The notes beneath the pieces are model-generated. The model was not told the DNA's origin. It saw only the letters and a list, made by a program, of their open reading frames with translations, and did no database searches. This document shows, piece by piece, positions 9,647 to 18,630 of a DNA stretch of 64,000 bases. A program made the translations under genes and the position numbers. Within the stretch, counting starts at the first letter, position 1. The number at the start of each line of letters is the position of its first letter. Origin of the DNA: Pedobacter insulae (GTDB lineage Bacteria > Bacteroidota > Bacteroidia > Sphingobacteriales > Sphingobacteriaceae); contig NZ_FOPP01000001.1 of the NCBI RefSeq assembly GCF_900113525.1, positions 310,001 to 374,000 of the forward strand. Direction: 5' to 3'.

Positions 9647-10952
9647 ATGAATAGAAGTCAATTTGCGTTTCTAGAAGAATGGAAAGCCTCTAAAAACCGT
9701 AAGCCTCTCCCTTATTAGAGGGGCAAGGCAGGTAGGCAAAACTTGGCTAATGAAAGCCTTTGGTAAGGAGGCGTATAAGCAATGCGTATATATTAACTTT
9801 GAAAGTAATAGTCGACTAAAAGGAATCTTCGAAACCGACTTTAACATACAGCGAATATTGCTTGCTATACAGATTGAGACAAACATCACCATCGAGGCAC
9901 ATCATACGCTTTTGATCTTTGATGAGATACAAGAGGCGCCAAGGGGACTTACGGCACTCAAATACTTTTACGAAAATGCACCTGAATATCATATTGTTTC
10001 TGCAGGCTCTCTACTAGGGGTGGCAATGGCAAAGCATACGTCTTTCCCTGTGGGCAAGGTTGATTTCCTTAATCTCTATCCCTTAAGTTTTAATGAGTTT
10101 ATGCAGGCTTTGGGTAAGGGAAGATTTTTAGACTTATTGAATACTGGCGATTGGGAGATGGTTAAGCAATTCAAAAATGAATATATAGAATTGATTAAGC
10201 AATATTATTATGTAGGAGGGATGCCAGAGGCGGTACAATCATTTATGGAAAAACAGGACTTTGCTAAGGTAAGAGAGATACAGAAAAAGATTTTGATGGC
10301 TTATGAACAAGATTTTTCTAAACATGCCCCGCATGAAATTGTTCCGAGGATAAGAATGCTCTGGAATTCTATACCTGCGCAACTTGCGAAGGAAAATAAA
10401 AAGTTCATTTATGGTATCCTTAAACAAGGAGCGCGAGCCAAAGACTACGAACTTGCCTTATCATGGCTTATAGATTGTGGGCTCTTGCATAAAGTAAATC
10501 GGGCCACAAAACCTGCGCTCCCGTTAAAAGCATACGAAGATTTTAGTGCCTTTAAGCTTTTTTTGGTTGATGTGGGCTTGTTAGCAGCAATGGGTAACCT
10601 CGACATCAAGACTTTACTTGGCGAACTTGGTGTTTTTGAAGAGTTTAAAGGCGCACTCACCGAGCAATATGTGTTACAGCAATTAATAACTTCTATTCCA
10701 GCTATCGATGTGTATTACTGGTCTGCCGAGAATGCAAGAGCCGAGATTGATTTTTTAGTGCAGTTAAAAGGATTAATTATTCCGATAGAAGTAAAAGCAG
10801 AAGAGAATCTTCAATCGAAAAGTTTACGGGCATTTTATCAGAAATATGAGCCACAAATTTCTGTGCGTACTTCTATGTCCGATTTTAGAAAAGAGGAGTG
10901 GTTGGTTAATGTGCCACTTTATGCAGTTAGTAAATTTCTTTTGAATTTGTAA
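9647..10952 (+). pseudogene. DUF4143-type AAA ATPase, broken by a +1 frameshift
   Basis: The natural start is ATG 9647 (MNRSQFAFLEEWKASKNRKP). That frame stops at TAG 9716-9718. Removing one C from the CCC run at 9709-9711 joins it to the long downstream frame and restores the Walker A segment LLIRGARQVGKTW, which otherwise lacks a start. The rest is intact: Walker B near LLIFDEIQEAPRG, and a C-terminal DUF4143/nuclease-like domain with the motif AEIDFL...IPIEVKAEEN. The family (AAA_14 plus DUF4143) is common in Bacteroidota accessory DNA and its role is uncertain. Possible explanations are true decay, an assembly error, or +1 programmed shifting at CTC-C-CTT. Confidence 0.8.
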
Positions 10953-10975
10953 ATGAAGGTATGATCAGATTGTCC

Positions 10976-11158
10976 CGTCATTGCGAGGAGCGTAGCGACG
11001 AAGCAATCTCCCCATCATTGCGAGGTACGAAGCAATCTCACGACCAGATTGCTTCGCTACGCTCGCAATGACGATTTTTTGTTAATTGCGACGGTTATAG
11101 TTCCGTCATTGCGAGGTACGAAGCAATCTCACAGCTAGATTGCGTCGCTGCGCAATGA
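10976..11158. repeat. Hairpin repeats, two degenerate copies
   Basis: A left half with the long 34-nt arm type (from 10976) is followed by a full element at about 11013-11073, then a decayed copy at 11104-11158 in which the right arm has lost bases (TGCGTCGCTGCGCAATGA). The block fills the gap between the convergent ATPase and toxin genes. Confidence 0.85.
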
Positions 11159-11486
11159 TTATTTCAGTGATTTCAAAATGGCCTCAAGATCTTTGTCAGA
11201 AATAGATTCTTTATCAGCTTTATCATATATAGATAGTAAATAAATTTCTTCCCCTCTGATGCAAACATTCGTAATCAATCTTGCGCCACCAGATTTGCCT
11301 TTGTTTTTGCTTTTAACAGCAATCCGGATTTTGTAGCAATTATTTTCCCAGATTTACTCCTTGTGTTGGATTTCTTTGAAGATCTAGTACTGCCGAAGCT
11401 ACATCGGCTTTAGCCGAAGCATATTTTTTACATAAAGATTTAAACTCTTTGTTAAATAATCCAGAGGTTAATACTTTATATTTCAC
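11159..11486 (-). pseudogene. RelE/ParE-superfamily toxin, frameshifted
   Basis: Reading leftward from GTG 11486, which overlaps the antitoxin 3' end, the frame encodes VKYKVLTSGLFNKEFKSLCK and continues to GVNLGK, where it meets TAA at 11342-11340. Skipping one base there continues in frame as NCYKIRIAVKSKNKGKSGGA, then LITNVCIRGEEIYLLSIYDKAD, ending ILKSLK at 11159. The combined product of about 108 aa has the usual length and pattern of RelE-like mRNA interferases: basic core, then IYLLxIYDKxDK. The single-base insertion probably disables the toxin. Confidence 0.72.
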
Positions 11487-11691
11487 TAAGCAAGTCGTCG
11501 AAAGTTTTTAACTTCACTTTGCCAGCTTTAGCTTGGTTAACTTCCTCAACAGCGTCTTTAAGCTTTAAAAGATAAGCTTCCTCAGATTGAGCTTCTGGTT
11601 CTACGGATTTAATTTTCACCCCTTTAATGCTTTTAAGCACATCAAGTATGGAGAAAGCTTTCTCGCCGTTTATTTCTAATGTAACTTGCAT
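11476..11691 (-). CDS. Antitoxin partner of the RelE-like toxin
   Basis: 71 aa, intact, starting MQVTLEINGEKAFSILDVLK. The C-terminal part (about 30-71) is charged and helical (AYLLKLKDAVEEVNQAKAGK) and ends TFDDLLSEI, typical of the toxin-binding tail of short RelB-like antitoxins. It precedes the toxin and overlaps its GTG start by 11 bp. No clear DNA-binding fold can be named. It is retained although its partner is broken. Confidence 0.65.
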   Translation of the reverse strand: MQVTLEINGEKAFSILDVLKSIKGVKIKSVEPEAQSEEAYLLKLKDAVEEVNQAKAGKVKLKTFDDLLSEI

Positions 11692-11790
11692 TTCATGGTC
11701 AATTTATTACAAATATAACAAATACTTAGCCAATATAAAACAGGCTAGTTTAACTAGGTGCTTGTTGAGGAAGTACTAGCACGAAGCAAA

Positions 11791-12203
11791 GCAATCTCAC
11801 GACCAGATTGCTTCGCTACGCTCGCAATGACGGACGCCAGGAATAGACGCTTCGTAAGCACACCTCGTAAGAACGCTATGTAAGGGAAGCTATGAATGAG
11901 ATGGCTACGCTGCGCTATATATAAAAAGCTATGTCGTCATTGCGAGGTACGAAGCAATCTCACGACCAGATTGCTTTGCTGCGCTCGCAATGACGGACGC
12001 CAGGAATAGACGCTTCGTAAGCACACCTCGTAAGAACGCTATGTAAGGGAAGCTATGAATGAGATGGCTACGCTGCGCTATATATAAAAAGCTATGTCGT
12101 CATTGCGAGGTACGAAGCAATCTCACGACCAGATTGCTTTGCTGCGCTCGCAATGACGGACGCCAGGAATAGACGCTTCGTAAGCACACCTTGTAAGAAC
12201 GCT
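11791..12203. repeat. 163-bp tandem repeat, three copies (outer ones truncated)
   Basis: The full unit is 11935-12097: a 61-bp hairpin (11935-11995) plus about 100 bp of degenerate spacer ending ATATATAAAAAGCTATGT. An almost identical copy begins at 12098 (hairpin 12098-12158) and breaks off near 12203. A 5'-truncated copy precedes it from 11791. Matching positions are exactly 163 bp apart. The gene-free stretch 11692-12301 contains nothing else except the promoter of the next gene. Confidence 0.9.
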
Positions 12204-12289
12204 ACTGTGGGACGTATGTAAGATCGCCATGCAATTACGTTCTACCAAGTAATTCTAAAGTGTCATTTTAATATTACTTGGACAATTGC

Positions 12290-12297
12290 TATCTTTG
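12290..12297 (+). promoter_or_regulatory. -7 box TATCTTTG of the second ATPase gene
   Basis: Matches TAnnTTTG and ends 4 nt before the ATG at 12302, the same close spacing as in front of the broken ATPase (9636-9643 to 9647). A transcript from it would be leaderless or nearly so. No convincing -33 element is visible at normal spacing. Confidence 0.5.
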
Positions 12298-12301
12298 ATT
12301 T

Positions 12302-13471
12302 ATGATTAAACGCAAAATGCAAGAACAATTAGCTGTATTGCTCAATACATTTCCAGCAGTTGCTTTATTAGGTCCACGGCAAGTGGGAAAAACTACCCTT
12401 ACCAGTGAATTGCTCAAAAATAGTTTGCAGGAAGTTGTTTATCTTGATCTTGAAAATGATGCGGACATTGCACGAATGAGCAATCCCGCTTTCTTGTTCG
12501 AACAATATAAAGATGCTTGTATCGTGCTGGATGAGATTCAGCGCATGCCAGATTTATTCCGTCAGTTAAGGCCTATAATAGATCAACATAGAACTGTGGG
12601 TAGATTTATACTTACTGGTTCTGCGTCACCATCGTTGGTTAAGGGGGTTTCCGAATCTTTAGCTGGTCGCATTGCTTTTGCTGAAATGGCTCCGGTGAAC
12701 CTGTTGGAGGCAATTGATAGCGGCATTTCTATAGAGCAGCATTGGTTTAGGGGAGGTTTTCCTACTGCCTTAACAAGCGCTAGCGATCAGCAATTTTCGC
12801 TATGGGCAGAGAATTTTATCAGGGCGTATATAGAACGGGACCTTAATTTACTTTTTGGTGTTAGCCTTTCTGAAGTACTTATTCGTAATTTTTGGTATAT
12901 GTTAGCTGCAAATACGGGGAGCATTTGGACTGCAGAAAACTATGCGAGATCGTTAGGTGTTAGTAGCCCGACCATAAAAAGATATCTAGATTTTATGGAA
13001 GGGGCTTTTATGGTTCGGCAATTGCCTGCATGGTACATCAATGTTGCAAAACGGGTGGTAAAAGCACCCAAGGTTTATATTCGAGATAGTGGTTTACTCC
13101 ATCAGTTAAACCGGATTAAAAGTAGTGCCGATCTTCCTTTAAGCCTAATTGTTGGCGCTTCCTGGGAAGGTTATGTTATTGAACAAGTCTACCAGCTGAA
13201 ACCTAGACGACTAGATATGTATTACTATCGGACTCAAAATGGGGCCGAATGTGATGTTATATTAGTAGATGGACTTAAGCCTGTTGTCGCTATTGAAATC
13301 AAATATGCCGCAGTTCCTTCTCTTTCTAAAGGCTTTTACAATGTATTGGATGATTTAGCGATCGAAAAGGCCTTTGTGATTACTCCTGGCGAGAAGCATT
13401 ACGCTTTGGATAGTAAAACAACAGTTAGCGGGCTGCAATTTTTCTTGGAAAATATATTAAGCGAGCTGTAG
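12302..13471 (+). CDS. AAA ATPase with C-terminal DUF4143 domain
   Basis: 389 aa, intact. Walker A is GPRQVGKTT at residues 24-32 and Walker B lies in CIVLDEIQRMP near 78-88. Sensor-like FILTGSASPSLVKG follows. The C-terminal DUF4143 domain (about 190-370) contains a nuclease-fold-like signature ECDVILVDG...VVAIEIKYA. The family is widespread as single accessory genes and no biochemical role is firmly established. It is related to, but clearly distinct from, the frameshifted ATPase 1.3 kb upstream, and both sit between hairpin repeat arrays. Confidence 0.88.
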   Translation: MIKRKMQEQLAVLLNTFPAVALLGPRQVGKTTLTSELLKNSLQEVVYLDLENDADIARMSNPAFLFEQYKDACIVLDEIQRMPDLFRQLRPIIDQHRTVGRFILTGSASPSLVKGVSESLAGRIAFAEMAPVNLLEAIDSGISIEQHWFRGGFPTALTSASDQQFSLWAENFIRAYIERDLNLLFGVSLSEVLIRNFWYMLAANTGSIWTAENYARSLGVSSPTIKRYLDFMEGAFMVRQLPAWYINVAKRVVKAPKVYIRDSGLLHQLNRIKSSADLPLSLIVGASWEGYVIEQVYQLKPRRLDMYYYRTQNGAECDVILVDGLKPVVAIEIKYAAVPSLSKGFYNVLDDLAIEKAFVITPGEKHYALDSKTTVSGLQFFLENILSEL

Positions 13472-13495
13472 CCACCGAGGTGTTATTGCAACTCC

Positions 13496-14130
13496 CGTCA
13501 TTGCGAGCGCAGCGAAGCAATCTCACGACTAGATTGCTTCGCTGCGTTCGCAATGACGGGACGCCACGTAAGGACGCCACATAGGGACGCTATGAATAAA
13601 ATTACTTCGCTATATATAAAAAGCTATGTCGTCATTGCGAGGTACGAAGCAATCTCATGACTAGATTGCTTCGCTACGCTCGCAATGACGGGACGCACTT
13701 TACGCAATGACGGACGCTACGCAACGATGCCCCGTAAGAACGCTTCTTAAGGACGCTACGGAGGGACGCCACGTAAGGACGCCACATAGGGACGCTATGA
13801 ATAAAATTACTTCGCTATATATAAAAAGCTATGTCGTCATTGCGAGGTACGAAGCAATCTCATGACTAGATTGCTTCGCTGCGCTCGCAATGACGGGACG
13901 CTAAGGAGGGATGCCACGTAGGGACGCTTCGTAAGGAAGCTATGAAACGGACGCTATGAATGAGATTGCTTCGCTGCGCTCGCAATGACGGGACGCACTT
14001 TACGCAATGACGGACGCTACGCAACGATGCCCCGTAAGGACGCCCCGTAAGGATGCCACGTAGGGACGCTTCGTAAGAACTCCACGTAAGAACTCCACGT
14101 AAGAACTTCACGTAAGAACGCCGCCCTTCC
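13496..14130. repeat. Hairpin repeats with 13-14-bp satellite spacers
   Basis: Full hairpins lie at 13496-13558 (63-bp type), 13630-13690 and 13835-13895 (61-bp type), with a right half at 13962-13990. Between and after them run degenerate tandem units such as GGACGCCACGTAA, GGACGCCACATAG and AACTCCACGTAAG. The spacer 13559-13629 is repeated almost exactly at 13764-13834. Short minus-strand frames through here only translate the satellite (for example RRSYVK repeated) and are not genes. Confidence 0.85.
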
Positions 14131-14150
14131 AACTTCACGTAAGAACGCCG

Positions 14151-14226
14151 CCCTTCCAACCCCACACCCTCCAACCCACCCAACCCCAACCCCCAACCCC
14201 CTCCAGCCCCCCTCAACCCCTTCCTC
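14151..14226 (+). other. C-rich tract before the exopolysaccharide operon (G-rich on the other strand)
   Basis: About 75 nt with repeated CCC/CCCC runs (CAACCCCCAACCCCCTCCAG and similar). The minus strand carries many G-runs spaced by one to four bases and could form a G-quadruplex. The tract lies 36-110 nt upstream of the -7 box at 14262. A similar tract precedes the lipoprotein gene at 28846. Confidence 0.6.
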
Positions 14227-14261
14227 GCAACAAACTCCTTTTACTACGTAAAATATTTCCG

Positions 14262-14269
14262 TATGTTTG
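14262..14269 (+). promoter_or_regulatory. Candidate -7 box TATGTTTG for the first polysaccharide operon
   Basis: Fits TAnnTTTG and lies 26 nt before the ATG at 14296, a normal leader length. No clear -33 element is seen. The genes from 14296 to 22819 follow with overlaps or very short gaps, so this could drive the whole set. Confidence 0.45.
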
Positions 14270-14295
14270 TTTATTAAACCTACAGCTACCACTTT

Positions 14296-16824
14296 ATGAA
14301 GTTTAAAAGAATTTACCTTTTGTTGTGTTTCTTTACCTTGCTCTTTGCCACACCGGTGCTGGCGCAAACAAATTATGCCGATGTAAAGGTTGATGATTTA
14401 ACGGATACGCAGATCAGACAACTGATACAGCGTGCCGAATCTATCGGTTTTGATGATGCACAGCTCGAGCAAATGGCCGCTGCGCAGGGAATGAAAGATT
14501 CGGAAATCAGGAAATTACGCCTTCGGGTAGAGAAAATAAGGAAACTGGACGGGGACAAAACCAAGCCGAACTCAGATTTTAAAGACCTTAAAACAGCCGA
14601 TCGCTCGCGCACTTACCAAGATAAACCGGGCGATACTACCAAAAAGAAAGACAAAGACTTCGAACAGTACTCTCCCAAAGAGGAGCTTCGCCTGCAAATG
14701 CAAGAGCTTTTCGAAGGCTTAAAACCTAAAATATTCGGGGCCGACCTATTTAAGAATGGCGAAATAACTTTCGAACCCAACCTGCGGATGGCTACCCCAA
14801 GAAGCTATATCATTGGGCCCGATGATGAACTCCTCATAGACCTTACCGGCGATAATGAAAAGGATTATCAATTGAAAGTTAGTCCCGATGGTACCATTAG
14901 AATGGAGTATGTGGGCTTAATAGCCGTTGGCGGATTATCGGTAGAACAAGCCGCTGCCAAAATTAAAAGGGCTATGACCCCAACTTATCCCGCTATGCGC
15001 AGTGGACGTACAAATGTGGCCGTTAACCTCGGCAACATCCGCAGTATCAAAGTGGTGTTAACAGGTGCCATTGTAAAGCCCGGAACATATACCTTGCCCT
15101 CGCTCGCCACCGTTTTTAATGCGCTGTATGCGTCGGGCGGACCGAGCGAAAACGGTTCCTTCCGTAATATCCAGGTAATCCGCAATAACCAGGTGGTGAG
15201 TACCATAGATACGTACGACTTTTTACTGAACGGGATCCAGAAAGGCAATATCCGTTTACAAGATCAGGATGTGATCCATATTCCCGTTTACCAAACCCGT
15301 GTAGAAGTAGCCGGAGAGGTAAAGCGCTTTGCTTTATATGAAACCGTAACCGGCGAAACCTTTGCCGATGTATTGAAATTTGCAGGCGGTTTTAGCAGTG
15401 AGGCTTACCGCGCAAAAGTTAAAGTTTTACAAAATACCGCTACCGAGCGCAAGATTATCGACATTGATGCCAATGCATTTAACCAATATAAGCCTAGCAA
15501 TGGCGATAAGTTTGTGGTAGAGCCTATATTAGACCGCTTTGAGAACCGGGTAGAAATTACTGGTGCCGTATTTAGACCCGGGCAGTTTGAACTCGATAAA
15601 GGTTTAACCCTCAAGCAGCTCATCCAAAAGGCCGAAGGCTTAACAGAGGATGCGTTTTTATACCGTGGTTATATCAACCGTTTAAATCCCGATAATAGCC
15701 CCGCTTTAATTTCTTTTGATGTATCGAAGATTTTAGACGGCAGCGCAACCGATATACCGTTGCAAAGAGAAGATAAAGTCACTATTTCGTCTATTTTCGA
15801 TTTAAGAGATGAGTACAAAGTCTCTATCCAGGGAGAAGTACGGGAGCCGGGCGATTACGATTTTGCGAACCAGATGAAATTAGAAGATCTTATTCAAATG
15901 GCTGGGGGTTTTAAAGAGGGCGCTACACCAAGCAGGGTAGAAGTTTCGAGAAGGATTAAAAACAGTGATGCCAATTCCGCCTCTGCGCGTACTGCAGAGA
16001 TCTTCATCATCAATGTAGATCAGAACCTGAAATTATTAGACCAGAAGTTTACCTTAGAGCCCTTTGATATTGTATCCATCAGAAATGCCGAGGGTTATAC
16101 CGTGCAAAGGCAGGTTAAAATTGAGGGAGAAGTGCTTTCGCCGGGGCCATATACCATTAGCCGTAAAGATGAGCGCATATCGGATATCATTAAAAGGGCA
16201 GGGGGCTTAACTTCTTTGGCTTATGCCGATGGTGCTTCGCTTAAAAGACCGGGTACCGAAAAAAGTAATCCAACCAATAAGAATGCGATCGATAATAAAG
16301 AAGAGGAAGATAAGAAAATCTTAAATTTAAAAAGAGTGCAGCAGGCGGGCGTGAAGGATACCCTTTCTATCGAGAAGGAAAAGGAGTTAATCCAGTCTGA
16401 TTTGGTTGGGATCGACTTAACGAAGATCTTAAAGAAACCTAAAGGCGACTGGGATCTTATTGTAGAGGATGGCGATGTGATCAGGGTGCCAAAAATGCTG
16501 CAGATCGTTAAAATTACAGGCGAGGTATTAAATCCAAACAGCATTATCTTTAAACCCGGAAGAAATTTAAAGCAGTACATTAACGGTGCAGGAGGCTTTA
16601 CCACCAATGCCTTAAAGAAAAACGTTTATATCAAATATGCCAACGGGTCGGCCGAGGCAGCCAAGCGCTTTTTGTTCTTCAATAATTATCCGAAAATTAA
16701 ACCGGGGGCCGAAATCTTTGTGCCTAAGCGTGCAGAGCGGGAACCAATGACCACCCAAGGGTGGATTGCCATTAGTACAGGTTTGGCTTCTATGGCGGCT
16801 ATTATCATTACATTATTCAGATAG
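14296..16824 (+). CDS. Polysaccharide export protein, Wza-like with six SLBB domains
   Basis: 842 aa. The signal peptide ends near VLAQ (23-24). A helical, charged region (25-140) precedes the poly_export domain (about 165-240, SYIIGPDDELLIDLTGDNEK). Six SLBB-like blocks follow, recognised by the repeated pattern GxVxxPGxY: LTGAIVKPGTYTL, VAGEVKRFALY, ITGAVFRPGQFEL, IQGEVREPGDYDF, IEGEVLSPGPYTI and ITGEVLNPNSIIF. A C-terminal hydrophobic segment (about 823-840) ends the protein. The family forms or extends the outer-membrane export channel. It is much longer than classical Wza (about 380 aa) and follows the multi-SLBB form common in Bacteroidota. Confidence 0.92.
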   Translation: MKFKRIYLLLCFFTLLFATPVLAQTNYADVKVDDLTDTQIRQLIQRAESIGFDDAQLEQMAAAQGMKDSEIRKLRLRVEKIRKLDGDKTKPNSDFKDLKTADRSRTYQDKPGDTTKKKDKDFEQYSPKEELRLQMQELFEGLKPKIFGADLFKNGEITFEPNLRMATPRSYIIGPDDELLIDLTGDNEKDYQLKVSPDGTIRMEYVGLIAVGGLSVEQAAAKIKRAMTPTYPAMRSGRTNVAVNLGNIRSIKVVLTGAIVKPGTYTLPSLATVFNALYASGGPSENGSFRNIQVIRNNQVVSTIDTYDFLLNGIQKGNIRLQDQDVIHIPVYQTRVEVAGEVKRFALYETVTGETFADVLKFAGGFSSEAYRAKVKVLQNTATERKIIDIDANAFNQYKPSNGDKFVVEPILDRFENRVEITGAVFRPGQFELDKGLTLKQLIQKAEGLTEDAFLYRGYINRLNPDNSPALISFDVSKILDGSATDIPLQREDKVTISSIFDLRDEYKVSIQGEVREPGDYDFANQMKLEDLIQMAGGFKEGATPSRVEVSRRIKNSDANSASARTAEIFIINVDQNLKLLDQKFTLEPFDIVSIRNAEGYTVQRQVKIEGEVLSPGPYTISRKDERISDIIKRAGGLTSLAYADGASLKRPGTEKSNPTNKNAIDNKEEEDKKILNLKRVQQAGVKDTLSIEKEKELIQSDLVGIDLTKILKKPKGDWDLIVEDGDVIRVPKMLQIVKITGEVLNPNSIIFKPGRNLKQYINGAGGFTTNALKKNVYIKYANGSAEAAKRFLFFNNYPKIKPGAEIFVPKRAEREPMTTQGWIAISTGLASMAAIIITLFR

Positions 16825-16828
16825 TATT

Positions 16829-17884
16829 ATGTCTCAGGTAAAAAGGGAATTTGAACTTAAAGCAATATTCTTACAAATAAAAGAATGGCGTAGCTATCTT
16901 AAGTTAAAGCGTGTAACCTTGTTTGTCGCCCTGTTTTTAGGGATGATCGTTGGCGCTGTGTATGCCTGGTACAAGCCTACTGTTTATACGGCGGTAAGCA
17001 CTTTTGTATTGGAAGACACGGATAAATCAAGGTCGCTAGGGCAATATGCCAATATCGCTTCTATGGTAGGTTTGGATATTGGCGGGTCTAGTTCGAACGG
17101 CATTTTCCAGGGCGACAATATCATTGAGCTTTATAAGTCTCGCAGCATGATTGTGAAAACCTTGCTTACGCATGCAGTATTTAACAATAAGAGTCAGCCA
17201 TTGGTAGAACGATACCTGGCCATTAACCCGCTTCGTAATGCCTGGGGACAAGTAAAGCCGCTTGGTGATTTAAACTTTAGTAATAGTGGAAAATTGTCGG
17301 TGCTACAAGATAGCGTGTTAACCGTGATTGTGCAGGCCATTAATAAAAAAGAACTGGTGGTATCGAGGCCAGATAAGAAGTTAAGTTTAATCAGCGTGGC
17401 TTATACGTCTAAAGACGAGCAGTTTGCCAAGGTGTTTAATGATCAGATTGTTAAAAATGTAAACGATTTTTATATCCAAACAAAGGTCAAGAAATCGGCC
17501 GCTAATGTAAATATTCTACAGCATCAGGCAGATTCTATCCGTAAATCATTAAACCGTGCACTTACAGGTGTTGCGGCTTCGAATGATGCTAACCCCAATG
17601 CCAATCCTGCCCGTCAGGTTTTGCGCGTTCCCTCTCAAAAAAGACAGGTAGATGCCGAAGCAAACAAAGCGATACTAACCGAGCTTTCTAAAAATTTAGA
17701 GCTGGGCAAAATTACTTTAAGGCAAGAAACGCCACTCATCCAATTAATAGATGAACCAGTTTTTCCGTTAGAGAAAACTAAATTTTCGATGGTTAAGTTT
17801 ATGTTGCTTGGGGGACTGGCATTTCTATTAATGGCCACAATTTATCTATTGGGCGCACGCCTTTATCAGCGCATTATGGAATGA
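16829..17884 (+). CDS. Wzz-family chain-length / polysaccharide co-polymerase (no kinase)
   Basis: 351 aa from ATG 16829 (MSQVKREFELKAIF), 4 bp after the export gene. An upstream in-frame start at 16766 would overlap that gene by 59 bp and is less likely. Membrane segments lie near 28-48 (VTLFVALFLGMIVGAVYAWY) and 319-342 (VKFMLLGGLAFLLMATIYLL). The segment between them is periplasmic and partly coiled-coil. The conserved proline-rich run before TM2 (LIDEPVFPLEKTKFS) is typical. No Walker motifs follow, so it differs from the Wzc kinase of the second locus. Confidence 0.88.
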   Translation: MSQVKREFELKAIFLQIKEWRSYLKLKRVTLFVALFLGMIVGAVYAWYKPTVYTAVSTFVLEDTDKSRSLGQYANIASMVGLDIGGSSSNGIFQGDNIIELYKSRSMIVKTLLTHAVFNNKSQPLVERYLAINPLRNAWGQVKPLGDLNFSNSGKLSVLQDSVLTVIVQAINKKELVVSRPDKKLSLISVAYTSKDEQFAKVFNDQIVKNVNDFYIQTKVKKSAANVNILQHQADSIRKSLNRALTGVAASNDANPNANPARQVLRVPSQKRQVDAEANKAILTELSKNLELGKITLRQETPLIQLIDEPVFPLEKTKFSMVKFMLLGGLAFLLMATIYLLGARLYQRIME

Positions 17885-18630
17885 AGTCTCAGCGAATATT
17901 GGTGATTATCACCTCTGCCATTTATATTGGTACAAAAGGAGAAAGCTTGGCAAGCCCTTCACCAATTAGAGTAGAACGGATTAAGCAAACCTTATTGCAT
18001 CTTGCTTCAAATGGTTTTCGCCATATCGCTATTGTAGACCAAACCATTCGGGATGTTGCACAGGTGCAAGCGCTATTTGCCGAAGCGCTAACTATTTTAA
18101 ATGGTGCCTACGGTGTTAACGAAACTGCCTTGCTTGCCAATGAGTATGCAGTGAACGGACCCTCTAGACTCGAAGCAGCACTTTTATTCCATTCCCTTCC
18201 GCAACTCGAAACGCTACTGTCTAATTTTGATTATGTAATGAAGTTAAGTGCCGGATACCGCGTTAAAAACATTCAACAAATTATCAGCCAGGCCCAGCAT
18301 GGGGTAGTGTACAGAATGGGTAATCCATTGAGGCAGGAAATCAGGTTTTGTTTAACAAGCTTTTACCTCATCCCCGCTAAACATTTTGTGGCGCTCTGTC
18401 GTTTCTTCTATGCACATTTGCCAACTATGTGCCACCAAAAGCCTTTGGAATATTATATGTACTGCTATGTAAAAACGACCAGCCACCAACCAATAAAGCT
18501 AAATTACCCCCAGTTGGAAGCTCATTTTCTCTCTTCGTCCCGAAGCTCCAATGATTTAGATTATAGGGTTAAAGAGCTTGTTTTTAAAGTGCTCGCTAAG
18601 TTAGGGCTATTCGCTTATCAACTAAAATGA
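17881..18630 (+). CDS. Uncharacterised protein of polysaccharide locus, possible GT-A-like transferase
   Basis: 249 aa, overlapping the previous stop by ATGA. No membrane segment is evident. The segment FDYVMKLSAGYRVKNIQQII resembles the [DE]xxxKLxGRY block in some uncharacterised sugar-transferase families, but the usual GR is AG here, and no clear DxD is present. The N-terminal ILVIITSAIYIGTK fits a first Rossmann-like strand. The function is inferred from position between a chain-length gene and a flippase gene, and it could equally be a non-catalytic partner. Confidence 0.5.
   Translation: MKSQRILVIITSAIYIGTKGESLASPSPIRVERIKQTLLHLASNGFRHIAIVDQTIRDVAQVQALFAEALTILNGAYGVNETALLANEYAVNGPSRLEAALLFHSLPQLETLLSNFDYVMKLSAGYRVKNIQQIISQAQHGVVYRMGNPLRQEIRFCLTSFYLIPAKHFVALCRFFYAHLPTMCHQKPLEYYMYCYVKTTSHQPIKLNYPQLEAHFLSSSRSSNDLDYRVKELVFKVLAKLGLFAYQLK

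Noticed and set aside
8956..14130. Regularly spaced palindromic repeats as a possible CRISPR array
   Set aside because: Units are 61-69-bp hairpins at spacings of 130-220 bp, the spacers are themselves repetitive, and no cas genes are present.
13866..14367. Two minus-strand frames of 116 codons
   Set aside because: They translate hairpin and satellite sequence (repeated RRSYVK and CERSEAI) and run against the promoter of the export gene.
16766..16828. Longer N-terminus for the Wzz-like protein
   Set aside because: It would overlap the export gene by 59 bp, and its translation (MPLVQVWLLWRLLSLHYSDS) is an out-of-frame shadow. ATG 16829 gives the usual start.
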